Source of the DNA: a bacterium HR37 | Lineage (GTDB): Bacteria; Desulfobacterota_D; UBA1144; Nemesobacterales; CSP1-2 | Length of the DNA: 52,613 nt | Reading direction: 5' to 3' | NCBI GenBank assembly: GCA_002898375.1 | Contig: BEIN01000017.1 | Span: forward strand, 1 to 52,613 | Shown here: positions 1 to 8,211 of the stretch, in pieces | Numbering within the stretch: position 1 is the first letter of the stretch | Layout: every line of letters begins with the position of its first letter | Notes under the pieces: model-generated | What the model saw: only the letters and a program-made list of their open reading frames with translations | The model's database searches: none | Told to the model about the DNA's origin: nothing | Made by a program: the position numbers and the translations under genes

Positions 1-163
1 AAGGTTAAGGTTTGGTATAGACCAGGAGACCACCTACACTCTTGATGAGATAGGAAAAAAGTTTAACTTAACCAGAGAAAGAATAAGACAGATTGAGAAG
101 GCAGCGCTTGAGAAGCTTGCCAATTCAGAGATGAAAGACGTACTGGAGAGCTTTCTAAAGTAA
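1..163 (+). CDS. rpoD: RNA polymerase sigma-70 factor, C-terminal end (partial)
   Basis: Only the last 53 codons are in the window, in the frame starting at base 2 and ending with TAA at 161-163. The peptide starts RLRFGIDQE and contains LDEIGKKF and [10 protein letters not shown]. This is sigma region 4.2, the helix-turn-helix that reads the -35 promoter element. RpoD is the best guess because of the classical RERIRQIE motif, but an alternative sigma-70 group member cannot be excluded without the upstream part. The stop codon directly abuts the stop of the convergent TPR gene, with no spacer. Confidence 0.85.
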   Translation, partial: RLRFGIDQETTYTLDEIGKKFNLTRERIRQIEKAALEKLANSEMKDVLESFLK

Positions 164-982
164 TTACTCTACCCTTTTGTATTTCTTGGCAAGAAGCCTG
201 TTTAAGTTACTACCTGCCTCGGATTTTATGACCTTGTCCTGGTGATCTACTACAGGAAGCTCTAAAACCCTTCTCAGGTGATAAATCACTTTATCCTCTT
301 TACCCAAGGCCTTATAGGTTTTGGCCAATTCAAAATGAGTACGGATAATGTTTGGATTCAGTTCCAGTGCCTTTAAAAGCACCCTCTCAGAGTCCCTGTA
401 TGTTCCGTTTAAAGAGCCATTGGTTAGACTCTTTGCAAACGACTTTAGAAACCAGTTAAGACCTGCAACCTCACGGTAATAAACTCCCAAGGCAATGTAA
501 GCTGGAATAAAACTGGGATCCAGCTCAATTGCCTTTAGACAGTTTTGTTCAATATCCTTTGCAAGCTTTACCTTTTCCCTGCCACCCTTAAAAAGGGCAA
601 GGTGTCCGTAGCTCAATGCCAAAAGGAAATACGGCTCTGCCTTATCCGGAAATCTGTTATGAAGAAGACTTGCAAACCACGTAGCCTTTTCAAAATACTT
701 TTTGGCTACCTCTGTAGTCACTTTCTTTTTATCGTCAAACCAAATTCCCTGTATGTCTTCTCCAACATCATTGTAAACACGTGTTAGTCTCAATAAAACC
801 TCATAGTTATCGGGTGCAATCTTGTAAGCTTTTTCATATTCCTTTAGGGCCCTAAAACTGTTAAACTCTCTATAATACTCATCCCCTTTTTTGATAAAAT
901 CAATATAATCTTGGGCTTTAAGATACTCAGCAGGAAAACCCAACAAAACCACACATATAGAAACAAGCAAAACCTGCAACAT
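164..982 (-). CDS. Secreted or periplasmic TPR-repeat protein
   Basis: This 272-residue protein has an N-terminal hydrophobic stretch (about residues 1-20) followed by AEYLKAQ, which reads as a cleavable signal peptide. The rest is helical with tetratricopeptide-like pairs, for example around residues 30-65 (ALKEYEKAYKIAPDN), 140-165 (CLKAIELDPSFIPAYIALG) and 198-240 (LLKALELNPNIIRTHFELAKTYKALG). TPR proteins act as protein-protein scaffolds, and no catalytic motif is visible. The gene is single and convergent with the sigma factor. TATAAT lies about 40 bases upstream of the start, but no good -35 stands at the right distance. The specific partner is unknown. Confidence 0.75.
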   Translation of the reverse strand: MLQVLLVSICVVLLGFPAEYLKAQDYIDFIKKGDEYYREFNSFRALKEYEKAYKIAPDNYEVLLRLTRVYNDVGEDIQGIWFDDKKKVTTEVAKKYFEKATWFASLLHNRFPDKAEPYFLLALSYGHLALFKGGREKVKLAKDIEQNCLKAIELDPSFIPAYIALGVYYREVAGLNWFLKSFAKSLTNGSLNGTYRDSERVLLKALELNPNIIRTHFELAKTYKALGKEDKVIYHLRRVLELPVVDHQDKVIKSEAGSNLNRLLAKKYKRVE

Positions 983-1077
983 CTTTCACATTACCCAAAA
1001 AATGATTAAATAGAATTATACCTGCTAAACTTTTATAATTCTTTACAAAAAGCTAAAAACCCTGCAGAATTTTCTTG

Positions 1078-1150
1078 GGGCGATTAGCTCAGAGGATAGA
1101 GTGCTGGCCTCCGAAGCCAGAGGTCGGGGGTTCGAATCCCCCATCGCCCG
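1078..1150 (+). tRNA. tRNA-Arg (anticodon CCG)
   Basis: A full cloverleaf can be drawn by hand. The 7-bp acceptor stem GGGCGAT pairs with ATCGCCC, with discriminator G1150. The D stem is GCTC/GAGT, the anticodon stem CTGGC/GCCAG closes the loop CTCCGAA, and the T stem GGGGG/CCCCC closes TTCGAAT. The anticodon CCG (1111-1113) reads codon CGG, so arginine. The 3' CCA is not encoded. There is no variable-arm extension. Confidence 0.96.
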
Positions 1151-1312
1151 TAGGTATAGGCAATTTCAGAATTTAGGTTAGTTTAGGTACTCTATCTGAG
1201 TTTTTTGCTTTCTTTATAGCTACTTTTTAACCACTATGACTTTACCAGATTAAATACGAAGGATACCAATAATAAGCGAAACCACTTCTACTTTATCTCA
1301 TCTTAATTCAAT

Positions 1313-2263
1313 ATGAAAAAGATAAAAAAAACCTTTTTCCCGACCCTGTTTGCTGTCTTAATTAGTGTAACACTAATTCCAAATACCAGTTTATCAGATA
1401 ACCTTTATAATGGATTCAATGTATCAAAGAGTCTGATACCACAAGAAGAAATTATCAAAGGTGGCCCACCAAGAGATGGGATCCCCGCAATTCTTTACCC
1501 AAAGTTTGAGGAAGGGAAGAAAGTACAATGGCTAAGGGAAAATGACCTTATAGCAGGAATAGACTTTAGTGGTACTCAGAAGGCTTACCCCTTCAAAATA
1601 CTTGTTTGGCATGAAGCGGTGAATGACGAAATAGGTGGAATTCCAATCCTTGTATCGTATTGCCCTCTTTGCGGTTCAACTATAGTTTTTAGAAGAGATT
1701 TTGGGGAAAAGACCCTTACTTTTGGTATATCTGGGCTTCTTTACCAATCAAATGTCTTATTTTACGACCACCAAACAGAAAGCCTATGGTCTCAACTTGA
1801 GATGAAGGCCGTCACCGGAGAGATAATCGGAACAAAGCTAATAGTCTTCCCTTCTGTAATTGCAACGTGGAAAGAATGGAAAACCAGATACCCAAAGACA
1901 CTGGTTTTATCAAAGGATACCGGATTTATAAGAAACTATAGCATGGATCCCTACAGTGGATACAGCCAGTCTCCTTCAATACTCTTTCCTGTAAAGTACC
2001 AAAGCAGGAGATTTCATCCAAAAGAAAAAGTCTTGGTCATCATATCTGGATCTAAGGTAAAGGCTTATCCATTATCTGAGCTGGACAAATTAAAGAGCCC
2101 CATTGAGGATGAAGTTGGAGGAAATAACGTAATCATAACTTTTAATAAAGAGAGAAATTTTGTGGAAGCCAGGGATAGAGATGGGAAACACCTGGAATAT
2201 TTTATATCGTATTGGTTTGCATGGTTCACCTTTAGACCAGACACTGAAGTTTTTAGGAAATGA
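1313..2263 (+). CDS. DUF3179 domain protein, exported
   Basis: This 316-residue protein has a basic, hydrophobic N-terminus (residues 1-28, KKIKKTFFPTLFAVLISV) typical of a signal peptide. The body carries the DUF3179 hallmarks: WHEAVNDEIGG, the VSYCPLCGSTIVF segment with its CPLCG pair of cysteines, and FGISGLLYQSNVLFYD. The family is common in bacteria and archaea and its function is not known. The paired cysteines suggest redox or metal binding. No Shine-Dalgarno is obvious before the ATG. It stands alone between the tRNA and the egt remnant in an AT-richer stretch. Confidence 0.85.
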   Translation: MKKIKKTFFPTLFAVLISVTLIPNTSLSDNLYNGFNVSKSLIPQEEIIKGGPPRDGIPAILYPKFEEGKKVQWLRENDLIAGIDFSGTQKAYPFKILVWHEAVNDEIGGIPILVSYCPLCGSTIVFRRDFGEKTLTFGISGLLYQSNVLFYDHQTESLWSQLEMKAVTGEIIGTKLIVFPSVIATWKEWKTRYPKTLVLSKDTGFIRNYSMDPYSGYSQSPSILFPVKYQSRRFHPKEKVLVIISGSKVKAYPLSELDKLKSPIEDEVGGNNVIITFNKERNFVEARDRDGKHLEYFISYWFAWFTFRPDTEVFRK

Positions 2264-2437
2264 CCCTATATATTATCACAACAGGTATTCTAAATTTTTT
2301 GCTTTTTTCCCTTTTTTCCTTTACTATTGATTATGGTTTCTTTTAAACAACTCTTTCCATATATAAGACCTATTTTAATATAAACCCATCCACATTCGTA
2401 TCTCTAAAGAAACCCATTAAAATCAGGAGTAACAAAT

Positions 2438-3530
2438 ATGCATCCTAAAACAACTTTGGATTTGCTTGCCAAACGCTACTGTGAAATCCGCATCTTCACC
2501 GAAGCCCTATGTCAACCATTAGCTACAGAGGACTACGTAGTCCAGTCCATACCTTATGTAAGCCCGACTAAATGGCATCTTGCACATACAAGCTGGTTCT
2601 TTGAAACCTTCTTGCTCTCTAAAGACCCAAGCTATAAACCCCTAAACCCTGCATACAGCTACCTTTTTAACTCGTATTATCTACAGATTGGGAAAAGGCA
2701 CTGCCGTCCAAAACGTGGGCTTCTATCAAGACCCACGGTAAAGGATATATACGCTTACAGAAAGCACGTAGATAAGCACATAACAGAATTGTTAGAGAGG
2801 GCAAGTGAAGAAAAAACCAAAGAAATTATCCCAATAGTTGAAATCGGTCTTCAACATGAGCAACAACACCAAGAACTCATACTTACTGATATCAAACACG
2901 TATTTTCAGCAAACCCTCTTCGACCAGTATATACAGAGCCAAAGGGCCCTGCTAAATCAAATGCTGTGTCCAGAATCGAATGGATACCATTTAAAGAAGG
3001 ACTATACTGGATTGGACACAGTAGTATACTATCCTGGCTCATCGATTGGAAACTTTAACCCTAAAGAAGCGAAACGGATTTTAAAGTCAATTGCAAAACT
3101 CACAGGGGAAAAAGGGGGACTTTTGATAGGGATTGACCTTAAAAAGGATAAAGAAACACTTGAAACTGCCTACAATGATAAAAAAGGAATTACGGCTCTA
3201 TTTAACCTTAACATACTAAAGCGATTGAACAATGAGTTGCATGCAGATTTTGATCTAAGCAACTGGCTTCACCATGCGTTCTACAACAGCAATACTGGAA
3301 GAATTGAAATGCACCTTGTAAGTCTTAAGAAACAGTACGTACATATTGGTAGCAATGAGTTTTACTTTAAGGAAGGAGAAACAATTTTAACAGAGTACTC
3401 TTACAAGTACGCACCTAATGAGTTTAAGGAACTTGTTTGTGAATCCTTTAACGTTAATAACACCTGGATAGATGAAGAAGGTAAGTTCAGTATAAACTTT
3501 TTGTCCACACGCAATAACTTTTTCTTCTAG
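2438..3530 (+). pseudogene. Deletion-fused egtB'-'egtD (ergothioneine biosynthesis remnant)
   Basis: The first part (2438 to about 3022) is the N-terminal DinB-like domain of ergothioneine sulfoxide synthase EgtB. It includes SPTKWHLAHTSWFFET and the iron-site motif QHEQQHQE, and ends at EGLYWIGH, where the FGE-sulfatase domain begins. Immediately afterwards, in another frame (from about 3018), comes the C-terminal part of the histidine methyltransferase EgtD: TVVYYPGSSIGNF, LLIGIDLKKD and LHHAFYNSNTGRIEMHL, to the stop at 3528-3530. The EgtB catalytic C-domain and the EgtD N-terminus are missing and the frames do not match, so neither enzyme can be made. An in-frame Shine-Dalgarno (CAGGAG) precedes the ATG. 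A single deletion of roughly 1 kb explains the arrangement; an assembly collapse is the alternative. Confidence 0.88.
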
Positions 3531-3553
3531 AACCAAAAATAAGGAGCTAGGGG

Positions 3554-4006
3554 ATGTCAAAATACGAATTTATAACGGTATGGTGTTTTAAGGCACCTGT
3601 TGAATCAGTATGGAATGAAATTAAAAACACGGAGTGCTGGCCTAAATGGTGGAAAGGAGTTAAGGAAGTTGTAGAAGTTACAAAAGGAGATGATTTAGGA
3701 GTTGGTAAAATCTGTCATTATACATGGAAAGGTGTTCTTCCATACAAATTGAGATTCAGCATGCTTACCACATGTGTCCGTCCTTTAAAACTGATTGAAG
3801 GAGTAGCAGAGGGGGAACTAAATGGCAAAGGAACTTGGTACTTCTTTCAGATTGATAATATCACAGTTGTGCGCTATGATTGGACTATACAAACGAATAA
3901 ATTTTGGATGAATGTACTAAGCCCACTTGCCCGTCCTCTATTCCGGTGGAATCATAATGTAGTTATGCGCTGGGGCAAGGAGGGATTAAAAAACAACTTG
4001 GAATAA
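3554..4006 (+). CDS. SRPBCC (polyketide cyclase/START-like) family protein
   Basis: This 150-residue protein starts with a typical SRPBCC strand-helix pattern: FKAPVESVWNEIKNTECWPKWW. It continues with KGDDLGVGKICHYTWKG and ends with a long helix around residues 120-148. Proteins of this fold bind hydrophobic ligands in a deep cavity. No ligand can be named. The ATG follows AAGGAG by a suitable distance. It is 23 bases after the egt remnant and 25 bases before the isochorismatase gene, so the three were probably co-transcribed. Confidence 0.75.
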   Translation: MSKYEFITVWCFKAPVESVWNEIKNTECWPKWWKGVKEVVEVTKGDDLGVGKICHYTWKGVLPYKLRFSMLTTCVRPLKLIEGVAEGELNGKGTWYFFQIDNITVVRYDWTIQTNKFWMNVLSPLARPLFRWNHNVVMRWGKEGLKNNLE

Positions 4007-4031
4007 CCTTATAAAAAAGGAGAAAAGGAAA

Positions 4032-4586
4032 ATGAACTTCCCCAACAAGTCTCAAGCACTACTTGTGGTAATCGATATGCAGGAGAAACTTATGAATGCA
4101 ATACCCTCAGCAGAACGGGAACCTTTAATCAAGAATGCAGAAACTCTTATAGAATCTGCAAAGACCTTTGGAATTCCAATTATAGTTACTGAGCAGTATC
4201 CAAAAGGATTGGGTTCAACAATAGAGGAGATCAAAGAAAAACTTGGAGAATACTTTAATCCAATTGAAAAAGTTGTATTCAGCTGTGCAAGGGCTTTAGA
4301 GTTTAAATCTATCCTCACTGCGCAGAAGAAACAAGATATAGTGCTCTGTGGAATAGAGACCCATGTATGTGTCTTACAAACTGCAGTGGATCTATTAAAA
4401 GAGGGCTATAACGTTTTTGTTCCCGTTGATGCCGTTGCATCACGTAAGAGACTAGACTGGGAAGTTGGAATAAAGCTTATTGAAAAGGCAGGAGCTATTG
4501 CGGGAACTGTTGAGACGTTTTTGTTTCAGATGCTTGAGCAAGCAGGAACAGATGAATTTAAAAGGATCTCAAAGCTAATAAAATAA
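4032..4586 (+). CDS. Isochorismatase-like cysteine hydrolase
   Basis: This 184-residue protein has the full cysteine-hydrolase triad: Asp in LVVIDMQEKL (near residue 15), Lys in IEKVVFS, and Cys in GIETHVCVLQTA. The length and the ETHVC motif resemble the YcaC/ISOC1 branch of the isochorismatase superfamily, whose members hydrolyse small amides or have unknown substrates. True isochorismatase activity is not implied. A strong AAGGAG precedes the start. It is the last + strand gene before the large - strand cluster. Confidence 0.85.
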   Translation: MNFPNKSQALLVVIDMQEKLMNAIPSAEREPLIKNAETLIESAKTFGIPIIVTEQYPKGLGSTIEEIKEKLGEYFNPIEKVVFSCARALEFKSILTAQKKQDIVLCGIETHVCVLQTAVDLLKEGYNVFVPVDAVASRKRLDWEVGIKLIEKAGAIAGTVETFLFQMLEQAGTDEFKRISKLIK

Positions 4587-4611
4587 CAATTAGAAAAATT
4601 TAAATAAAAGC

Positions 4612-5862
4612 CTACAGTTTCTCAAAGACCAGCAGGTCTTCTAAGGTTTCTGCTCTTCTTATAACCTCAAACTTACCATCATCTACAAGCAAAACAGCAG
4701 GACGTGGAAAAATAAACTGAGTGGATTGAGAAAAATTATACGCACCAACATTTTTCACAATTAACATGTCACCGGCTTTAAGTTCCGGAAGCTGTGTTAC
4801 AGCAACTATATCAGTTTGAAGACAAAGAGGCCCGTATAAAATCACCTCATACCCCCCTCCTCTATTTTCCACCAAAGCCTCTACCTCCTGTCCGCTCCAC
4901 AGCGAGGTGGGAAGAAGATTAATACCAGCATCAACTACAACCCCTATCCTCCCTCCCCCTAGTTGCTTGATCCCAACAACCGTTGCCACAAGATGCATGG
5001 CATTTTTTACCAGTGCTCTACCTGGCTCCAGTATAACGGTTGGGAGTTTTTCTCGAAGACCCTTTAATACAGGTTCAGAAACGGCCAGAACGTAATCTCT
5101 TAACTTTTCCCCTATTCCTGGAAATCCCCCTCCAATATCCAGGTAATCCAAAGTGATTCCAAACCTCTCTTTCAATCTATTTGAAAATTCCACAACCTTT
5201 ATTAAGGCATTTCTATAGAGATTGTGATCCTTTGGCCAGATAAGTCTGATCTTTCTTGCGGTTATCGAACCTTTTGATATATCACCCTCCAGTATGTAGC
5301 TTGTAAGATGTACATGGAGCCCAACAACGTTTAACATTTTCCTCTCTACACACCTGGTAATAACACTCTCTGCTTCCCCAGATTCCAAATCAAACCCAAA
5401 TCTGTCAACCGAGTTAATACCAAGATTAATCCTTACCCTAACACCTATGTCAATAACCCTCCCAGCTTGTGATGAGATCTCCTCTAAAAGCTCAATCTCT
5501 TTCCAATGGTCTACATTTATTAAGGCCCTATCCTCTACAGCCCTAAAAAGCTCCTCTCTTCTTTTATAAGGACCGTTAAAAACAATCTTACCACCTGGTA
5601 CACCCAGCAATCTTGCAATCTCATACTCAAAACCAGATGCCACCTCAGCCCATACCCCTTCTTTGTGCAGTACTCTAAGCAGGCCCAGTAAAGAGTTGGC
5701 CTTATAAGAGTAAGCAATCTCTATTTTTGGATAAACGCTACTGAATTCCTCTCTAAATAACCTTACATTCTCCCTAAGAGTATTAGCTAAAATCACAAAA
5801 AGCGGTGAACCGTATTCTCTAATAGCGTTTTCTATATCTATATCCATATTCAGGATCTGCAT
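4612..5862 (-). CDS. PLP-dependent amino acid decarboxylase, alanine-racemase-fold (LysA/ODC group)
   Basis: This protein of about 416 residues has the barrel-plus-sandwich decarboxylase signature. The PLP lysine lies in AYSYKANS, followed by EVASGFEYEIA, GLHVHLTS, YLDIGGGFPG, EPGRALV and the C-terminal GPLCLQTDIV, which supplies the catalytic Cys and the substrate-binding Asp. All key residues are present, so it should be active on an amino acid, but CLQTD differs from the usual diaminopimelate decarboxylase motif. The reading frame is open to a TTG at 5874 overlapping the upstream stop. ATG at 5862 is preferred, although neither has a clear Shine-Dalgarno. It is the last gene of the cluster and follows a cysteine-synthase-like gene, the same pairing as sbnH with sbnA in staphyloferrin B loci. 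Confidence 0.85.
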   Translation of the reverse strand: MQILNMDIDIENAIREYGSPLFVILANTLRENVRLFREEFSSVYPKIEIAYSYKANSLLGLLRVLHKEGVWAEVASGFEYEIARLLGVPGGKIVFNGPYKRREELFRAVEDRALINVDHWKEIELLEEISSQAGRVIDIGVRVRINLGINSVDRFGFDLESGEAESVITRCVERKMLNVVGLHVHLTSYILEGDISKGSITARKIRLIWPKDHNLYRNALIKVVEFSNRLKERFGITLDYLDIGGGFPGIGEKLRDYVLAVSEPVLKGLREKLPTVILEPGRALVKNAMHLVATVVGIKQLGGGRIGVVVDAGINLLPTSLWSGQEVEALVENRGGGYEVILYGPLCLQTDIVAVTQLPELKAGDMLIVKNVGAYNFSQSTQFIFPRPAVLLVDDGKFEVIRRAETLEDLLVFEKL

Positions 5863-5870
5863 ACCATTAA

Positions 5871-6803
5871 TCAATATTTAGACAAGTATTTAAAGCCAGT
5901 ATCTGGAAAAACCGCAACTATGCACTTATCTTTTCCAACTGTTGAGGCATATTTAAGTGTTGCAGCCATAACAGCACCACTTGATCCTCCAACAAGGATT
6001 CCCTCTTTCTTTATAAGTGCATTCACCATCTCTATAGCCTCCTCATCCGAAACCTGGACCACATCATCTATGTACCTAAAATCAACCACACCGGGTATAA
6101 AGTTCTTTCCGATACCCTCGATATTAAAACCAGAGGCTTTTATTAGAATGCCCTCTTTAAAGTAGTTCATGTAAACCGAGCCTTTTGGCTCTACACCTAT
6201 AATTTTTATATTAGGATTCCTTCCCTTCAGATACCTTCCAACTCCCGTTATAGTTCCACCAGTTCCCATACCACACACAACCACATCAACACCTCCACCT
6301 GTATCGTACCAGATTTCGGGCCCCATAGTTTTAAAGTAGGTCTCTGGATTTAAAGGATTAAAGTACTGGTTTACATAAAAACCACCTGTTTCTTTTGCCA
6401 CCCTCTGAGCCACCTTATAACAGCTTCGCTCATCCTGTGGAGGAAGCCCTTTGGGGGTTATAATAATCTCTGCTCCAAACAGCTTAAGTGCTTTTATCTT
6501 CTCTTCGCTTGTGGACTCAGGAAGGGTAAAGATACACCGGTAGCCTTTTACTGAAGCAACGAGAGCAAAAGCCATACCCATATTTCCAGATGTAGCTTCA
6601 ACAATAACATCTCCAGGTTTTAAAAGTCCCTTACGTTCTGCATCTTCTACCACGTAGAGTGCAACCCTATCCTTCAGGCTCCCACTCGGATTACAGAACT
6701 CTAGTTTCGCATACACACTGCAACCAAAACCCCTGGTTATTCTGTTTAGCTTAACAAGTGGAGTTCTACCAATCAGTTTTAAAATACCTTCAGATATCCT
6801 CAC
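5871..6803 (-). CDS. Cysteine synthase / CBS-like PLP beta-replacement enzyme
   Basis: This 310-residue fold-type-II PLP enzyme carries LIGRTPLVKLN, the Schiff-base lysine K44 in NPSGSLKDR, the TSGNMGMA loop and GMGTGGTITGVGRYLK for the phosphate cup. The C-terminal PDTGFKYLSKY is like cystathionine beta-synthase catalytic domains. The reaction is expected to be replacement at the beta carbon of a serine or cysteine derivative. In this context the nucleophile could be sulfide, ammonia or cyanide; beta-cyanoalanine or 2,3-diaminopropionate formation are guesses. The GTG start overlaps the upstream TGA (GTGA), suggesting translational coupling. Confidence 0.88.
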   Translation of the reverse strand: MRISEGILKLIGRTPLVKLNRITRGFGCSVYAKLEFCNPSGSLKDRVALYVVEDAERKGLLKPGDVIVEATSGNMGMAFALVASVKGYRCIFTLPESTSEEKIKALKLFGAEIIITPKGLPPQDERSCYKVAQRVAKETGGFYVNQYFNPLNPETYFKTMGPEIWYDTGGGVDVVVCGMGTGGTITGVGRYLKGRNPNIKIIGVEPKGSVYMNYFKEGILIKASGFNIEGIGKNFIPGVVDFRYIDDVVQVSDEEAIEMVNALIKKEGILVGGSSGAVMAATLKYASTVGKDKCIVAVFPDTGFKYLSKY

Positions 6804-8182
6804 AGACCTTGCCTGATCCTGTGTATGATTCTGGCCGCACGTTCAGTTTGCCTTGATTCAAAAAACCTGATTACCCCTTCTCTGTAAATACCTTCTTTTG
6901 CTTCGGAAATAGCCTTGGGTAAAGAACGTACCAGGTGGTTAAAAGACCTTATATCCGGTCTTGATATATTTAGGCGTATGTACTCAGTTGCACCCACATC
7001 TCCAAGCCCATCCCCGGGATAAACCGCTATACGGTATTTAAAGAGCGCCACCGTTAGTTCCTGAGCACTTACACCTGTTTGAGAAACATCTATGACCATT
7101 GAAAATCCGTATCTTGGCTCTACAGGTATACAAACACCCTTAACCTTGTCCATCGCCTTCCTTACGTAGTGGTAGTTTCGTCTTATTATATTCTCAGATT
7201 TCTCTACATACTCCTTGTCCTTAAGAGCAGCTAAAGCTCCATACTGGGCAATTAGATTGGTGTTTAGTCTGGTTAGAGAAACCTTTGTTATAAGGCATGC
7301 TCTTATAAGGTCAGGATGGCCAGCTAGAAAACCTATACGAACTCCAGCCATTCCATACCCATGGGACACGCTGAATGTTGATACAACATTATCCACATTT
7401 GTTTCCCTCCAAAGTGAGCTCATTGGATAATGAGTAGAATTCGGATCTATGCGGTGGGTGTTGTGTGTAATGTCGTTAATTATAATTAGATCATGTCTTT
7501 GTGCGATTTCCGCAAGTGCTATTAATTCCTCCTTAGTCTGTACGGTACCAAACGGATTAATAGGATCGCAAACGATAATTACCTTTGTTTTTGGGGTAAG
7601 CCTCTCTCTTACCTCATCCGGATTCAAGCGATATCGGTTATGCTCACCAAGGGGTATCTTTACAGGTACTCCCCCTGCCATTAAGATAGCAGATTCAAAA
7701 TGAAAATAACCGGGATCAGTAACAATAACCTCTTCCCCCGGATTTAGAAATGTCTGAAGCGCATAGGAAACCCCTGCCTGAGCCCCTTCCGTTCCAATTA
7801 CTTCAAAATCCCCACTTCTCCTGCGCTTGAGTTTTATCTCCGCACACGCATCTCTAAGAGGCGCTATAAGATCAGGGGAATAGGGATTAATATTAGAGGC
7901 CTTAGTGTGAAGCCGCATGGCCCGTATAACGCTTTTGGGAGGACCTAAATGGCAGGTCATCCATCCAAAGTCAAACCACCTTTTGGGATCCAGGTCGATT
8001 CTTCCCTCTTCGTATATATCCTCAGCCCTAAGACCCAATATCCCTATCGCATCGCGATAAGTCATGTAGTTCCACATTCCGTGTGGACTCTTCATAACCG
8101 CCTTTACCCTCTCGGAAAGAACACCCTCTAAGGAGGGAAATTTACCTTGACTTTCCCATCCAAGAACAAACCTCTCTTCCTT
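6800..8182 (-). CDS. Class I/II aminotransferase-fold protein with His replacing the PLP lysine
   Basis: This protein has about 460 residues; numbering is from TTG at 8182, which has GGAGG eight bases upstream. TTG at 8200 is the longer alternative. The aspartate-aminotransferase fold is clear: DPGYFHFES, N209 in DPINPFGT, D237 in IINDITHNTH, R282 in AGVRIGF and YIRLNISRP near the C-terminus. The PLP lysine position, normally S-x-S-K followed by six residues to G-x-R, reads S-V-S-H, so H274 (codon at 7361-7363) replaces it. The usual Asp-x-x-Tyr tyrosine is His as well. The D-to-H spacing of 37 fits the family, so this is not a misalignment. It cannot be a normal transaminase. A PMP-dependent dehydratase-like role (ColD precedent in another subfamily), oxidase chemistry or a binding function are possible. 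Confidence 0.85.
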   Translation of the reverse strand, partial: KEERFVLGWESQGKFPSLEGVLSERVKAVMKSPHGMWNYMTYRDAIGILGLRAEDIYEEGRIDLDPKRWFDFGWMTCHLGPPKSVIRAMRLHTKASNINPYSPDLIAPLRDACAEIKLKRRRSGDFEVIGTEGAQAGVSYALQTFLNPGEEVIVTDPGYFHFESAILMAGGVPVKIPLGEHNRYRLNPDEVRERLTPKTKVIIVCDPINPFGTVQTKEELIALAEIAQRHDLIIINDITHNTHRIDPNSTHYPMSSLWRETNVDNVVSTFSVSHGYGMAGVRIGFLAGHPDLIRACLITKVSLTRLNTNLIAQYGALAALKDKEYVEKSENIIRRNYHYVRKAMDKVKGVCIPVEPRYGFSMVIDVSQTGVSAQELTVALFKYRIAVYPGDGLGDVGATEYIRLNISRPDIRSFNHLVRSLPKAISEAKEGIYREGVIRFFESRQTERAARIIHRIRQGL

Positions 8183-8211
8183 CAAATAAAAAACCTCCAA
8201 TATATATTTTA

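Noticed and set aside
2264-2437. Small RNA or gene between DUF3179 and the egt remnant
   Set aside because: The stretch is AT-rich with T-runs; I see no hairpin followed by a T-run and no coding frame.
1078-4586. Genomic island integrated at tRNA-Arg
   Set aside because: No integrase and no repeat of the tRNA 3' end were seen near 4600 or elsewhere, although the stretch is AT-richer.
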